Positions 14,933-23,223 of a stretch of DNA of 28,591 bases are shown one piece after another. Position 1 is the first letter of the stretch. Every line of letters starts with the position of its first letter. The stretch covers positions 1-28,591 of the forward strand of contig JBCDCP010000022.1 in the NCBI GenBank assembly GCA_039181495.1, given 5' to 3'. Source of the stretch: JBCDCP01 sp039181495 (GTDB lineage Bacteria > Pseudomonadota > Alphaproteobacteria > Rhizobiales > Tepidamorphaceae). The notes below the pieces were generated by a model. That model was not told the origin of the DNA, did no database searches, and saw only the letters and a list, made by a program, of their open reading frames with translations. The position numbers and the translations under genes are program-made.

Positions 14933-15937
14933 ATGATAATCACCTGCCCCAGCTGTGCGACCCAATATCGGGTAGATGCGGCGACCTTCCCCCAAGAAGG
15001 CCGACGGGCGAAATGCGCCAATTGCGGCAACCGGTGGCACGCCACATGCGAGCCGGAACTTGCACAATCCACCAAGCAGTACGAAGAGGCCGTCGAAACG
15101 GTCGCACAAGAACAGCAGTCCGCCGCGCAACAAGCAATTGCAGAAGAACGCGGCGCAATGCAGGCCGAAACCGGTGATATCGGACAATTGGACGAATTCA
15201 CCGTGCCAGACGATTTTGCGGGAACAGACGAGGTGGACTCGACTGACCAGGCGTTTTTGGCCGAGCCCGGTTCGATAGTTGCCCGCGACCCCGCCGAAGT
15301 CATGCGCCGTACCGAACAATCGGCTGCGATTGCAGATGACCTTGAGGCAGGCGCACGTTTTGTTGCCGATGGCGATGAAGAATTCGATGCCATGGCAGCG
15401 GAGTTTGCCGACGGTGCGCCACGCCCTGCGCGTCGGCGTCGGCCAAAACCCTCGAATGCGTGGCGAAAGCGTCTCAAGCGCCGTAGTGCGCGTGGCAAGG
15501 AGCCAGCATCAATTGCAGACCGAGCGCAGGCCATCGCCATTGGCGCGATGACGTGTGGTCTGGCTCTTATGGTGGTCAACCGGGAATCCGTTGTCGGCGC
15601 CGCACCGCAGATGGCACCCCTGTTCTCAGTGGTTGGCATGCCGGTGAACACTCGTGGGATTGAATTTGCCGCCGTGCGTGTCGATTTCTCAAGCGAAAAC
15701 GGCATCCCGGTCATGAGGGTCTCCGGCCGGATGGACAATGTTTCCAACAGTGAGCGCCGGCTTGCTCCGATACGGATGGCGTTGCTGGATGAAAGTGGTC
15801 AGGAAATCTATCATTGGACGACTGATGCCGGACAGCTGGCGCTCGAGGCCGGAAGCAATCTGGCCTTTCAGTCAATCCTCACGTCACCGCCCGCAGGTGC
15901 GAGTAGCGTAAATCTGCGATTTGCTGATGCCGGCTAG
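14933..15937 (+). CDS. MJ0042-type zinc-ribbon, DUF3426 membrane protein
   Basis: 334 residues. The N-terminal zinc ribbon has Cys5/Cys8 (CPSC) and Cys28/Cys31 (CANC), the MJ0042-type spacing. A long acidic, Gln/Glu-rich region (about 40-160) and a strongly basic stretch (about 162-190, ARRRRPKP and KRLKRRS) precede one membrane helix (about 195-215). The C-terminal domain (about 225-330, VRVSGRMDNVSNSERRLAPIRMALLDESGQEIY) matches DUF3426 and would lie in the periplasm. The family is common in proteobacteria and its role is unknown; a cytosolic zinc sensor linked to a periplasmic domain is an inference. The GAAGGTGAG upstream fits the start. Confidence 0.85.
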   Translation: MIITCPSCATQYRVDAATFPQEGRRAKCANCGNRWHATCEPELAQSTKQYEEAVETVAQEQQSAAQQAIAEERGAMQAETGDIGQLDEFTVPDDFAGTDEVDSTDQAFLAEPGSIVARDPAEVMRRTEQSAAIADDLEAGARFVADGDEEFDAMAAEFADGAPRPARRRRPKPSNAWRKRLKRRSARGKEPASIADRAQAIAIGAMTCGLALMVVNRESVVGAAPQMAPLFSVVGMPVNTRGIEFAAVRVDFSSENGIPVMRVSGRMDNVSNSERRLAPIRMALLDESGQEIYHWTTDAGQLALEAGSNLAFQSILTSPPAGASSVNLRFADAG

Positions 15938-15978
15938 GCGCCCTACCTTCAACACAACGATAGCGACGGGGCCGAATC

Positions 15979-16356
15979 ATGGCTGAGATTCTGCTTGTGG
16001 AAGATGATGATGCGGTGCGCGCGTTCGTCCAGCGTGCTTTGGAGCGCGACGGACATACGGTGATGACGGCCACGGACGGGTCCGAAGGTCTTGATATGAT
16101 CCGCGGCGAGGCGTCCAGTGTCGACTTGCTGCTCACCGACATCCAAATGCCAGTCATGGATGGCATTGCCCTGGCATTGAACGTGGCCCGTGAGCGGCCG
16201 GATCTGCGCATTCTGCTGATGACCGGCTATGCGCATCAGCGCGAGCGGGCCCATGGGCTCGAAGCGTTGGTTCATGATGTGGTCGAGAAGCCGTTTACGC
16301 TCGATGTGATCTGCGCCAAGGTCACCGAAGCGCTTGAGGCGCCTCGCGCAGCTTGA
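15979..16356 (+). CDS. Single-domain response regulator (receiver only)
   Basis: 125 residues, one CheY-like receiver and no output domain. All switch residues are present: acidic pocket Glu8-Asp9-Asp10, phospho-acceptor Asp54 in LLLTDIQMP, Thr82 in LMTGY, and Lys104 in EKPF. It resembles the alphaproteobacterial CpdR in size and layout, but the region after the Thr (GYAHQRERAHGLEALVHDVVEKPF) differs from the CpdR I remember, so I do not assign that name. No histidine kinase is nearby. It starts 41 bases after the zinc-ribbon gene on the same strand, so co-transcription is likely. The partner and output are unknown. Confidence 0.9.
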   Translation: MAEILLVEDDDAVRAFVQRALERDGHTVMTATDGSEGLDMIRGEASSVDLLLTDIQMPVMDGIALALNVARERPDLRILLMTGYAHQRERAHGLEALVHDVVEKPFTLDVICAKVTEALEAPRAA

Positions 16357-16437
16357 GACGATACCATCCCTAATGCGGTCGTTGAGCGCTGCTCGATCAA
16401 TCGATCGGGGTACGGACCGGCGATTGTCGGCTAGTTG

Positions 16438-19215
16438 CTAGCGTCCGAGCAGTCTTTCCAGATATTCGCGTTCGAGCCTCGGCCGGTCAGGCTCAGACAA
16501 CCGTCGGCGGAGTTCACGAAGCAGTTCGCGGGCGCGCTCAGCGTCAAACTTCTCTGGTACCTTCACCGAATCGCCAAGGTCGGGTCCTTGTGTGCGCATT
16601 GGCCGGCCGAATGGGTCGGTCCGTTGTGGGCCTTGAGCGCGGCCGGTCATGCCCATGGCGTTGGCAAGGGCATCTGCCAGTTGTCGCGCGCCATCGCGTA
16701 GAGCCTGCAATGCGTCGGACTGGAACCCCTGAGCTTGCCCGGGATCGCCCTGTCCAAGCGAACCCAGAGCACGCTGCATTGCCCGTCCGGCCTGACCGAG
16801 CTGTCCCTGCCCAGGCATCATGCCTTGGCCTTGCCCCTGGCCCTCTCCCATACCTTCGCCTTCACCCTGGCCGGGCTGTTGCCCGGGTTGCTCACCTTCG
16901 CCCGTGCCGCCGAGTTGCTGGCGCAACGCCTCAAGTGCTTCGGCAAGCGACCCCTGACCGGCCTGCAGCCCTTCAAGCGCGTTTCGTAGGGCCTGTTCCA
17001 GTTCCTCGGCGGTCATTGGCCGACCCTGGCCCTGCTGCTGCCCCTGTTGGCCTTGTTGCCCCTGCTGGCCTTCCTGCCCGGGCTGCGGAGAACCTTGCGG
17101 ACCGAAGCGGTCCAGCCGGAAGGTCTGATCCATCAGTTCCTGCTGCCGCTGAATCAGTTCGCTGAGTTCCTGAAGCGCACGCGCCATGGCGCTCTGTTCT
17201 GTCGACTGCTCTCCCATGTTGCCGGCTTGGAGGCTCTCGAGCATGTTACGCAACTCGCTCAGCAATTGCTGAGCCTCGTCACGGGCGCCACTGCGTGCCA
17301 TGTCTTCAATGGCATCCAACATGTCGTTGAGGTCTTGCGAGCTCAACATGTCCATGTTGGACAGATCACCGAGTTCCATCATGTTGTCTGGATTCTGGGC
17401 CTGGCGGGCCATTTCCTGCACAAACTCATTGAGCGCCTGGCGCAACTCATCGACGAGTTCAGCGATCTCATTGTCGGGTGCATCTCGATCAAGCGCGGCC
17501 TGCAACGCCTCCTGAGCAGCCTGCAGGCGGCGGGCGGCGTCGCTGAGGTCACCGTTCTCGATAGCCAGGGCGATGTCCCAAAGCTGATCGACCACGCTGA
17601 CCAACTGTTCGTCGTCTTCGGCATTGATCAGGCGATGGCCTGCGCTTCGCAGACCGAGATAGATGTCGAGCGCCATATCGAAATCGTCGGCGGCAAGCGT
17701 CATTGCATCGAGGCTGCGCCAGACGAGATTCTGATTGGCCCGGTCGACGGCAAGAAGGCGCCGCTGCTCGACAACCGCCTTGGCCAGAGGATCGAGAAAC
17801 TGCCGAGACGGCAGACGAAACAGATGCGGGTCCGATTTGCCAACCTGTCCGCGGTCATCTTCGGCGGTCAGCGTCAAGACGACCTCGGCCCCGGCCCAGG
17901 GATGTGCTGTCAGGTCGCGAATGGTGTTGGCCGCGCCCGAACGGGTGCGGAGCTGAGGCAATGTGAGCTCGAATGCCGGTGCCGGGATCAGTGGTTCAGC
18001 ATCCGATACGGTGCCGCGTGATGCCGTGTCATCGCCGGCATGCTCGATCTCGGCCTTGGCGCGCACCACGCCATAATCGTCCGCCATCTCATAGGACAGT
18101 CGTGTGGCGCCCGACGCCAGTCGCTCTGGCGCTTCCTGCAATGCGATCGTGGGCGCGTTGTCCGGGATCACGCTGAACGGCCAGACCATCAATTCTCGCT
18201 GACGCTGGCGGATCGCCGCCGTTCCGCTCTCGGTCAGTTCGATGCGGATTTCACTCAACCTTTGGCTCGTTGCGGCTGAATTGTGGTCTTCAGTGGGTTG
18301 GCCAGCTTCCGTCGTGGAGACCAAGCCGCCTTCGGCATTGAAATCGACCGCCAGCCCGTCGCCTACTTCTGATCGCACAATCAGGATCGAACCCGCAGGA
18401 ACGGAGATAGCCTCCTGCGCCAAGGTGTCGTCTGTGCTGGCGCGCAACAGAATCGGTGCCCGACCGGTATAGGCCGGCGGCGACACCCAGGCGTCAAGCC
18501 GCGCCACTTCGACTGCGGAATGAGCCGAGAAATCGAAGGCAAGTGCCAGACGCTCACCGCGCAACGGACCGGCATAGGCCGCGGTCACGACCAGCAACAG
18601 AACGATGATGGCGCGCAACGCGTACGGGTCGCGCTCGGCAATGCGCGCGGTCGGAAAACCGCCGCGCAAACGTTCAATCCGATCCGCCATCCGCTTGCGA
18701 TGTGCCGTCCAAAGCGCATTGGCCTGCGCATCGGCAGGCGATGCCATGTGTTCGGTCAGTGCATGCAGTGGCCGATGGTCCAGATTGGATTCGGTTTCAA
18801 TGCGCCGGACGATGTCCGAGCGTTCAGGCAGCCGGATACCAAATAGCGGTTTCAGCGCAATGAGAGCGGCAAGCGCCAGAATGCCCATGCCGGCAATGTG
18901 TGCCCAAAATGGAATTGCTTGCCAGATTCCGATCCATGACAGGATCAGGAAGATCGAAACCACGCCAAGCAGCGGCAGCAAAGCTGGCCAGAAGCTGGCC
19001 CAGAATTCAGCAAGGGCGGCCTGGGCATAGGCGAATGGAAGCCCGCGCAATGACGGCAAAGGCCGACCGGTCTTGTTGGAAGAACGCTGGCGTGCTGAAT
19101 TCTCTGCCTTCATGTCCGAACCAACCTTGATTGCGCCAGCATATCTGCCTTCACCAACATGCGGTGCCAACTGGCCTATGGCCGGGCTGGAATCGCGGTC
19201 GTTGGTCCTCGCCAT
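16438..19215 (-). CDS. TIGR02302 / DUF4175 family large membrane protein with a Gln/Gly-rich tract
   Basis: 925 residues, matching the alphaproteobacterial low-complexity family TIGR02302. The first third carries membrane helices (two between about 70 and 125, one near 200-215). A central region with beta-sandwich character includes ARLDAWVSPPAYTGRAP near 255-271. Long amphipathic helices follow at about 500-690. Residues about 706-805 form a tract of GQQGQQ and GQGEGEGMGE repeats. A helical C-terminus ends in RLEREYLERLLGR. Function is unknown; it is presumably envelope-linked. The start is uncertain: ATG 19215, or ATG 19113 which gives an N-terminus closer to relatives. It converges on the response regulator with an 81-base gap. 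Confidence 0.87.
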   Translation of the reverse strand: MARTNDRDSSPAIGQLAPHVGEGRYAGAIKVGSDMKAENSARQRSSNKTGRPLPSLRGLPFAYAQAALAEFWASFWPALLPLLGVVSIFLILSWIGIWQAIPFWAHIAGMGILALAALIALKPLFGIRLPERSDIVRRIETESNLDHRPLHALTEHMASPADAQANALWTAHRKRMADRIERLRGGFPTARIAERDPYALRAIIVLLLVVTAAYAGPLRGERLALAFDFSAHSAVEVARLDAWVSPPAYTGRAPILLRASTDDTLAQEAISVPAGSILIVRSEVGDGLAVDFNAEGGLVSTTEAGQPTEDHNSAATSQRLSEIRIELTESGTAAIRQRQRELMVWPFSVIPDNAPTIALQEAPERLASGATRLSYEMADDYGVVRAKAEIEHAGDDTASRGTVSDAEPLIPAPAFELTLPQLRTRSGAANTIRDLTAHPWAGAEVVLTLTAEDDRGQVGKSDPHLFRLPSRQFLDPLAKAVVEQRRLLAVDRANQNLVWRSLDAMTLAADDFDMALDIYLGLRSAGHRLINAEDDEQLVSVVDQLWDIALAIENGDLSDAARRLQAAQEALQAALDRDAPDNEIAELVDELRQALNEFVQEMARQAQNPDNMMELGDLSNMDMLSSQDLNDMLDAIEDMARSGARDEAQQLLSELRNMLESLQAGNMGEQSTEQSAMARALQELSELIQRQQELMDQTFRLDRFGPQGSPQPGQEGQQGQQGQQGQQQGQGRPMTAEELEQALRNALEGLQAGQGSLAEALEALRQQLGGTGEGEQPGQQPGQGEGEGMGEGQGQGQGMMPGQGQLGQAGRAMQRALGSLGQGDPGQAQGFQSDALQALRDGARQLADALANAMGMTGRAQGPQRTDPFGRPMRTQGPDLGDSVKVPEKFDAERARELLRELRRRLSEPDRPRLEREYLERLLGR

Positions 19216-19254
19216 CGGAGCTTAACGGCTTTTGCCCGTTTATGAAGACCTAGA

Positions 19255-19287
19255 AATAGGGCCGTTCAGCGTCCGATCACGGCTATT
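19255..19287 (-). terminator. Weak terminator-like hairpin downstream of lysA
   Basis: Arms 19255-19265 and 19279-19287 pair over nine bases (AATAG plus CCGT) with a two-base bulge, and a short T-rich run (TATTTCT) follows on the minus strand. It is located 28 bases after the lysA stop. It is weak in stem energy and T-run, so low confidence. Confidence 0.2.
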
Positions 19288-19314
19288 GTGCGTCGCATTG
19301 TCAACGAATGCAGA

Positions 19315-20601
19315 TCATGCGTTGGAAAGCCAGGGCGGCAGATCATCAAGGCCGATCAGCTCATCGTAGCTTGGCCGGCGGCGGACGATGTGAAATCGGT
19401 CACCGGAAACAAGCACTTCGGGGACCAGAAGGCGGGAATTGTAGGTGCCTGACTGGACGGCACCGTAGGCGCCCGCACTGAAAACCGCGAATAGGTCGCC
19501 ATTGGCCATTGGCGGCAAGACCCGGTTCCGGGCAATGAAATCACCTGTTTCGCAAACCGGACCGACAACATCGGTGGTCACTTCTGCGTCATTGGTCGAT
19601 GACTCATGCTGCGGTTCGACCACCGGTCGGATCTCATGATGCGCTTCGTAGAGCGTCGGGCGGATCAGGTCGTTCATGCCGATATCGCCGATGATGAAGT
19701 GCTTTCCGTCGACGGGCTTGTTGTAGACAACCTGCCCCACAAGGATGCCTGCATTACCGGCAATCAGTCGTCCGGGTTCGAACACCAGTTCGCACTCCAG
19801 CGGTACGATGTGCTTTCGCACGATCTCTGCATAGGCATCGGGCACCGGTGGAGGATCTTCTGCGGAGGAGTAGGGGATACCGAGGCCACCGCCGAGATCG
19901 ACGTGATCGATTTTGTGGCCGTCGGCGCGCAGATTCCGGACCAAATCATCGAGCACATCGAAGGCAGCATCGAATGGCTCAAGTTCGGTGATCTGGCTAC
20001 CGATATGCATGTCAACGCCGGTGACACGGAGACTAGGCAGGCCGCCCGCCTCGGCATAGACGCTGCGTGCCTCATCGAAGGCGATGCCAAACTTGTCGGC
20101 CTTGCGCCCGGTTGAGATCTTCTCATGGGTGCGTGCATCGACGTCGGGATTGATGCGCAGTGAGACCGGCGCCTCGACACCGATCTCCGATGCTACCTGT
20201 GACAGCAGATGGAGCTCGGGCCTCGATTCGACATTGATGCAGCGAATCCCTTCGGTCAGGGCCAAGCGCAGCTCGGACGCCGTCTTGGCAACACCAGAGA
20301 AAACAATCCGTTCAGGTGGGATGCCGGCTCTCAATGCGCGATGCAGTTCGCCTTCCGAGACCACGTCTGCGCCTGATCCCAGGCGCGCCAGTGTCGTGAG
20401 CACCGCCTGATTGGAGTTCGCCTTCATGGCGTAGCAGATCAGGGGGTCGAGATCGCCGAAGGCGTTATGGAAGACGCGGTAGTGCCGTTCGATGGTTGCT
20501 GTCGAGTAGCAATAAAACGGCGTGCCGACCGCCTCAGCTATCTCTGGGACAGGTACATCCTCGGCGTGGAGAACGCCGTTTCGGTATTCAAAATGATGCA
20601 T
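19315..20601 (-). CDS. lysA: Diaminopimelate decarboxylase
   Basis: A PLP enzyme that decarboxylates meso-diaminopimelate to L-lysine, the last step of lysine synthesis. 428 residues from ATG 20601 (MHHFEYRNGVL); an upstream frame to 20661 is open but not family-like. Seen in order: CYAMKANSN with the Schiff-base Lys60, GSGADVVSEGEL, FSGVAKT, SLRINPDVDARTHEKISTG, GVDMHIGSQI, the phosphate loop DLGGGLGIPY, FEPGR, DIGMNDLIRPTLY, and VCETGDF whose Cys completes the partner subunit's active site. A complete enzyme with normal length. It sits 17 bases after the small lipoprotein gene in the argH-lipoprotein-lysA run. Confidence 0.95.
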   Translation of the reverse strand: MHHFEYRNGVLHAEDVPVPEIAEAVGTPFYCYSTATIERHYRVFHNAFGDLDPLICYAMKANSNQAVLTTLARLGSGADVVSEGELHRALRAGIPPERIVFSGVAKTASELRLALTEGIRCINVESRPELHLLSQVASEIGVEAPVSLRINPDVDARTHEKISTGRKADKFGIAFDEARSVYAEAGGLPSLRVTGVDMHIGSQITELEPFDAAFDVLDDLVRNLRADGHKIDHVDLGGGLGIPYSSAEDPPPVPDAYAEIVRKHIVPLECELVFEPGRLIAGNAGILVGQVVYNKPVDGKHFIIGDIGMNDLIRPTLYEAHHEIRPVVEPQHESSTNDAEVTTDVVGPVCETGDFIARNRVLPPMANGDLFAVFSAGAYGAVQSGTYNSRLLVPEVLVSGDRFHIVRRRPSYDELIGLDDLPPWLSNA

Positions 20602-20617
20602 GGGGTGCTGGCCTGCG

Positions 20618-20821
20618 TCAGAGCAGACCGTCAAGGATGAATCGCCGTGTCGGGCGTTCACCCTCCTCGGGTGCCGGTTTCGGCGCGTTCACATCTACCG
20701 GATTCTGCGCGCCGGGGGGCGGCAGAGGTTCGCCATCAGCACCGCAAGCCGCAACAGCGAGCGCCAGCGCGAGAGCGCTTGCGATGCCGATCGGGCGTAT
20801 CAGCGTGTCACGATAAGCCAA
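20618..20821 (-). CDS. Small LptM-like lipoprotein, TTG start
   Basis: 67 residues: a signal peptide (LIRPIGIASALALALAVAAC) with lipobox AVAAC, so lipidation is predicted, followed by GADGEPLPPPGAQNP and a Pro-rich tail. The small lipoprotein found between argH and lysA in proteobacteria is of the LptM (YifL) type, which in E. coli helps disulfide maturation of the LPS transporter LptD. The TTG start at 20821 is chosen because GGAG sits 8 bases upstream and it gives a short positively charged n-region. An ATG at 20905 would add 28 unlikely residues. The similarity is mainly position, size and lipobox, so the LptM name is tentative. Confidence 0.65.
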   Translation of the reverse strand: MAYRDTLIRPIGIASALALALAVAACGADGEPLPPPGAQNPVDVNAPKPAPEEGERPTRRFILDGLL

Positions 20822-21002
20822 GGGCTTGTCTCCGGCGGCGGGCAGCTCAGGCGGCAGCCCCAAAATCCTGACCAGGCGGTGCGATAGCACGGAAATATTG
20901 GGCATGAAAAGATCGGTGGGAAACCGCCTCGCGCGAGCGTGAGGACGGTGTGGCCTTTTGGCCATGCCCTCCACTGGGCCACTTGCAAGGCCTGGGACGG
21001 CG
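20822..21002. other. 181-base gap between argH and the small lipoprotein gene
   Basis: No independent gene is visible. It holds a perfect TGGCC-TTTT-GGCCA hairpin (20951-20964), and the rest has no clear promoter by eye. If the ATG at 20905 were used it would in part be coding. It is long for an operon spacer and could hold a secondary promoter for lipoprotein-lysA. Confidence 0.4.
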
Positions 21003-22415
21003 TTAACCCAGGATTTCACGCCATCGGTTCGCCTGGGTCCGAACCAGATCCGGCGCTGTCCCACCATAGCTGGTGCGGCTTGAAACGGACGCCTCAACGC
21101 TGAGGACGTCGAACACCGCGTCAGTGATCCCGGCATGGATCTGCTGCATCTCTTCCAATGGCAGTTGATCCAGCGTCAGACCCTTCTTTTCTGCAAGCGC
21201 GACAATCTGACCGGTCACGTGATGGGCGTCGCGGAATGGTAGTCCCGCGACGCGAACCAGCCAGTCCGCGAGGTCGGTCGCTGTGGCAAAGCCGGCGCCC
21301 GCAGCCTCCTTCAATGTATCGGCGACCGGTTCCATGCCGCGCACCATACCGGTCATCGCGGCGACCGAGAGAGCAAGGGTGTCGAGCGCATCGAACAGCG
21401 GTTCCTTGTCCTCTTGCATATCCTTGGAATAGGCGAGCGGAAGCCCCTTCATCACCGTCATCAGTGTGATGAGGGCGCCGATGACGCGTCCGGACTTGGC
21501 GCGGATCAGTTCGGCGGCATCGGGATTGCGTTTTTGCGGCATAATCGACGATCCGGTCGTGAAGCTGTCGGGCAGCGTCACAAAGCCGAACTGTGCCGAA
21601 CTCCAGATCACGATTTCCTCGCAGAAGCGGGACAGGTGCATTGCGAGAATGCTCGCAGCTGAGAGCACCTCGAGTGCAAAATCGCGTGCTGACACGGAGT
21701 CGAGCGAGTTTGCCGTCGGCCGGTCGAATTCGAGTGATTGCGCGGTCATGTCCCTGTCGATGGGGAATGAGGTGCCTGCCAGTGCGGCCGCACCAAGCGG
21801 GCACTCATTCATCCGCCGCCGCGCATCTGATAATCGACCACGGTCTCGGTGCAGCATTTCCACATAGGCCAGCATATGGTGACCGAACGTGACCGGCTGA
21901 GCACTCTGGAGATGCGTGAAGCCCGGCATGATCGTTGCGGCATGGGCGTCGGCCTTCTCGACCAGAAGTCGCTGTAGTGCCGCAAGATCGTGGTCGAGCG
22001 CATCGATTGCATCGCGCAGGAACAGGCGTATATCGGTGGCGATCTGATCATTGCGGGAGCGGCCGGTATGCAACCGGCCCGCCGCGTCGCCGATCATTTC
22101 GCGTAGCCGCGATTCAATGTTCATGTGGATGTCTTCGAGGCGGGCGGAGAACGCGAAGTTGCCGCTCTCGATTTCTGACAGGATCGTGTCTAGACCGTTG
22201 GCGATGGCATTGGCATCGTCGGCGGACAGGATACCGGTCTTGGCCAGCATGGCCGCATGGGCCTTGGAACCGGCGATATCCTGCCGATATAGCCTTTGAT
22301 CAAATCCGATGGATGCGTTGATGGCTTCCATCAAGGCGTCGGGCTCGGCACTAAATCGACCGCCCCACATGGCGTTGGATTTGGACGATGGGCTGCTCTT
22401 GCTGCCAGTACTCAT
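21003..22415 (-). CDS. argH: Argininosuccinate lyase
   Basis: Cleaves argininosuccinate to arginine and fumarate, the final step of arginine synthesis; a cytosolic homotetramer of the fumarase/aspartase superfamily. 470 residues with MWGGRF near 16-21, HTGRSRNDQIATD (116-128), TIMPGFTHLQSAQPVTFGHH (with the active-site region His), and the family signature GSSIMPQKRNPD at about 285-297. Complete, with normal length. The ATG at 22415 is followed by a short Ser-rich N-terminus common in the family. Divergent from tlpA across 44 bases and followed by the lipoprotein and lysA genes, so it heads an amino-acid synthesis operon. Confidence 0.95.
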   Translation of the reverse strand: MSTGSKSSPSSKSNAMWGGRFSAEPDALMEAINASIGFDQRLYRQDIAGSKAHAAMLAKTGILSADDANAIANGLDTILSEIESGNFAFSARLEDIHMNIESRLREMIGDAAGRLHTGRSRNDQIATDIRLFLRDAIDALDHDLAALQRLLVEKADAHAATIMPGFTHLQSAQPVTFGHHMLAYVEMLHRDRGRLSDARRRMNECPLGAAALAGTSFPIDRDMTAQSLEFDRPTANSLDSVSARDFALEVLSAASILAMHLSRFCEEIVIWSSAQFGFVTLPDSFTTGSSIMPQKRNPDAAELIRAKSGRVIGALITLMTVMKGLPLAYSKDMQEDKEPLFDALDTLALSVAAMTGMVRGMEPVADTLKEAAGAGFATATDLADWLVRVAGLPFRDAHHVTGQIVALAEKKGLTLDQLPLEEMQQIHAGITDAVFDVLSVEASVSSRTSYGGTAPDLVRTQANRWREILG

Positions 22416-22459
22416 GACGTGCGCTCCAGTGTCAGGACGCCGTGTTCAGGACGTTTGTG

Positions 22460-23170
22460 ATGACCGATACAGAACCGCCGCGCGATCCGCAAAGGATGCC
22501 AACCGAAGAAGAGCTGGAAAAAGCACGTTATGCTTATGACCGGTCACGCAAACGGTTCGGCGGTATCGTCATTGCCGGCATCGCCGCGGTTGCCCTGATC
22601 GGCACTTACTTCTTCAGCTCCGGCGCAGACAATGAAGCACTTGCCGCTTGCCCCGCATCCACCGAAAGGTTGGCTGAAGTGGAGCCAAGGACCATCGGAG
22701 AGGTGGCTGCCCTTCTTGTGCCGAAGGCGCCTGAGCACCTCAGCGATCTGGCATTCGAAGGCGCTGATGGCCAACCGATGACCATGGCCGATTTCGCGGG
22801 CAGGACGGTTCTGCTCAATCTGTGGGCAACATGGTGCGCTCCGTGCCGTGAAGAGATGCCAGCACTGGATCGACTGGAAGCAACGCTTGGCAGCGACAAG
22901 TTCGAAGTGGTTGCGGTCAACATCGATACCGGCGGTGGTGTGAAGGCACGCGCCTTTCTTGATGAGATCGGCGTTGAGGAGCTCGGCTTCTATGCCGATC
23001 ATTCGATGAAGATCTTTCAGGACCTGCGAGCTCGCGGGCGGGCATTCGGCATGCCGACAACCGTACTGATCGATTCGGATGGTTGTGAACTCGGCACCAT
23101 GTCCGGTCCGGCACATTGGGATTCGGAAGATGCCATGCTGCTGATCCGCACGGCGGTGGGAATGAGCTAG
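22460..23170 (+). CDS. tlpA: Membrane-anchored thiol:disulfide oxidoreductase, TlpA family
   Basis: A periplasmic thioredoxin-fold reductase held by an N-terminal anchor. In Bradyrhizobium, TlpA supplies reducing power for cytochrome oxidase copper-centre assembly. 236 residues: cytoplasmic charged N-terminus (1-33), membrane helix (34-52), then the thioredoxin-like domain with WCAPC at 125-129 and a cis-Pro in FGMPTTVLID near 197-206. An extra Cys pair (Cys64, and Cys in SDGCEL) resembles the structural disulfide of TlpA. ATG 22460 is chosen over GTG 22442 because AGGA lies 8 bases before it. Divergent from argH, an arrangement I recall in Rhizobiales. Confidence 0.87.
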   Translation: MTDTEPPRDPQRMPTEEELEKARYAYDRSRKRFGGIVIAGIAAVALIGTYFFSSGADNEALAACPASTERLAEVEPRTIGEVAALLVPKAPEHLSDLAFEGADGQPMTMADFAGRTVLLNLWATWCAPCREEMPALDRLEATLGSDKFEVVAVNIDTGGGVKARAFLDEIGVEELGFYADHSMKIFQDLRARGRAFGMPTTVLIDSDGCELGTMSGPAHWDSEDAMLLIRTAVGMS

Positions 23171-23223
23171 CGCGCACGACCGGATCAGTTGATCAGAGAT
23201 CAGCTCAGGTGTTCGCTATACGG

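Noticed and set aside
14812..15747. 311-residue open frame opposite the zinc-ribbon gene
   Set aside because: The plus-strand gene has CPSC/CANC and DUF3426 features; the antisense product is Ser/Ala/Arg-rich with no domain.
16357..16437. CGATCAATCGATCG palindromic patch between the receiver gene and the TIGR02302 gene
   Set aside because: No stem with a T-run and no further symmetry; not enough to call a terminator or operator.
17047..18021. 324-residue open frame opposite the TIGR02302 gene
   Set aside because: Shadow of a long helical, Leu/Gln-rich coding region; no start signal or domain.
23183..23203. Three GATCAG copies between tlpA and hbd
   Set aside because: Short, at uneven spacing, between convergent genes; consistent with chance.
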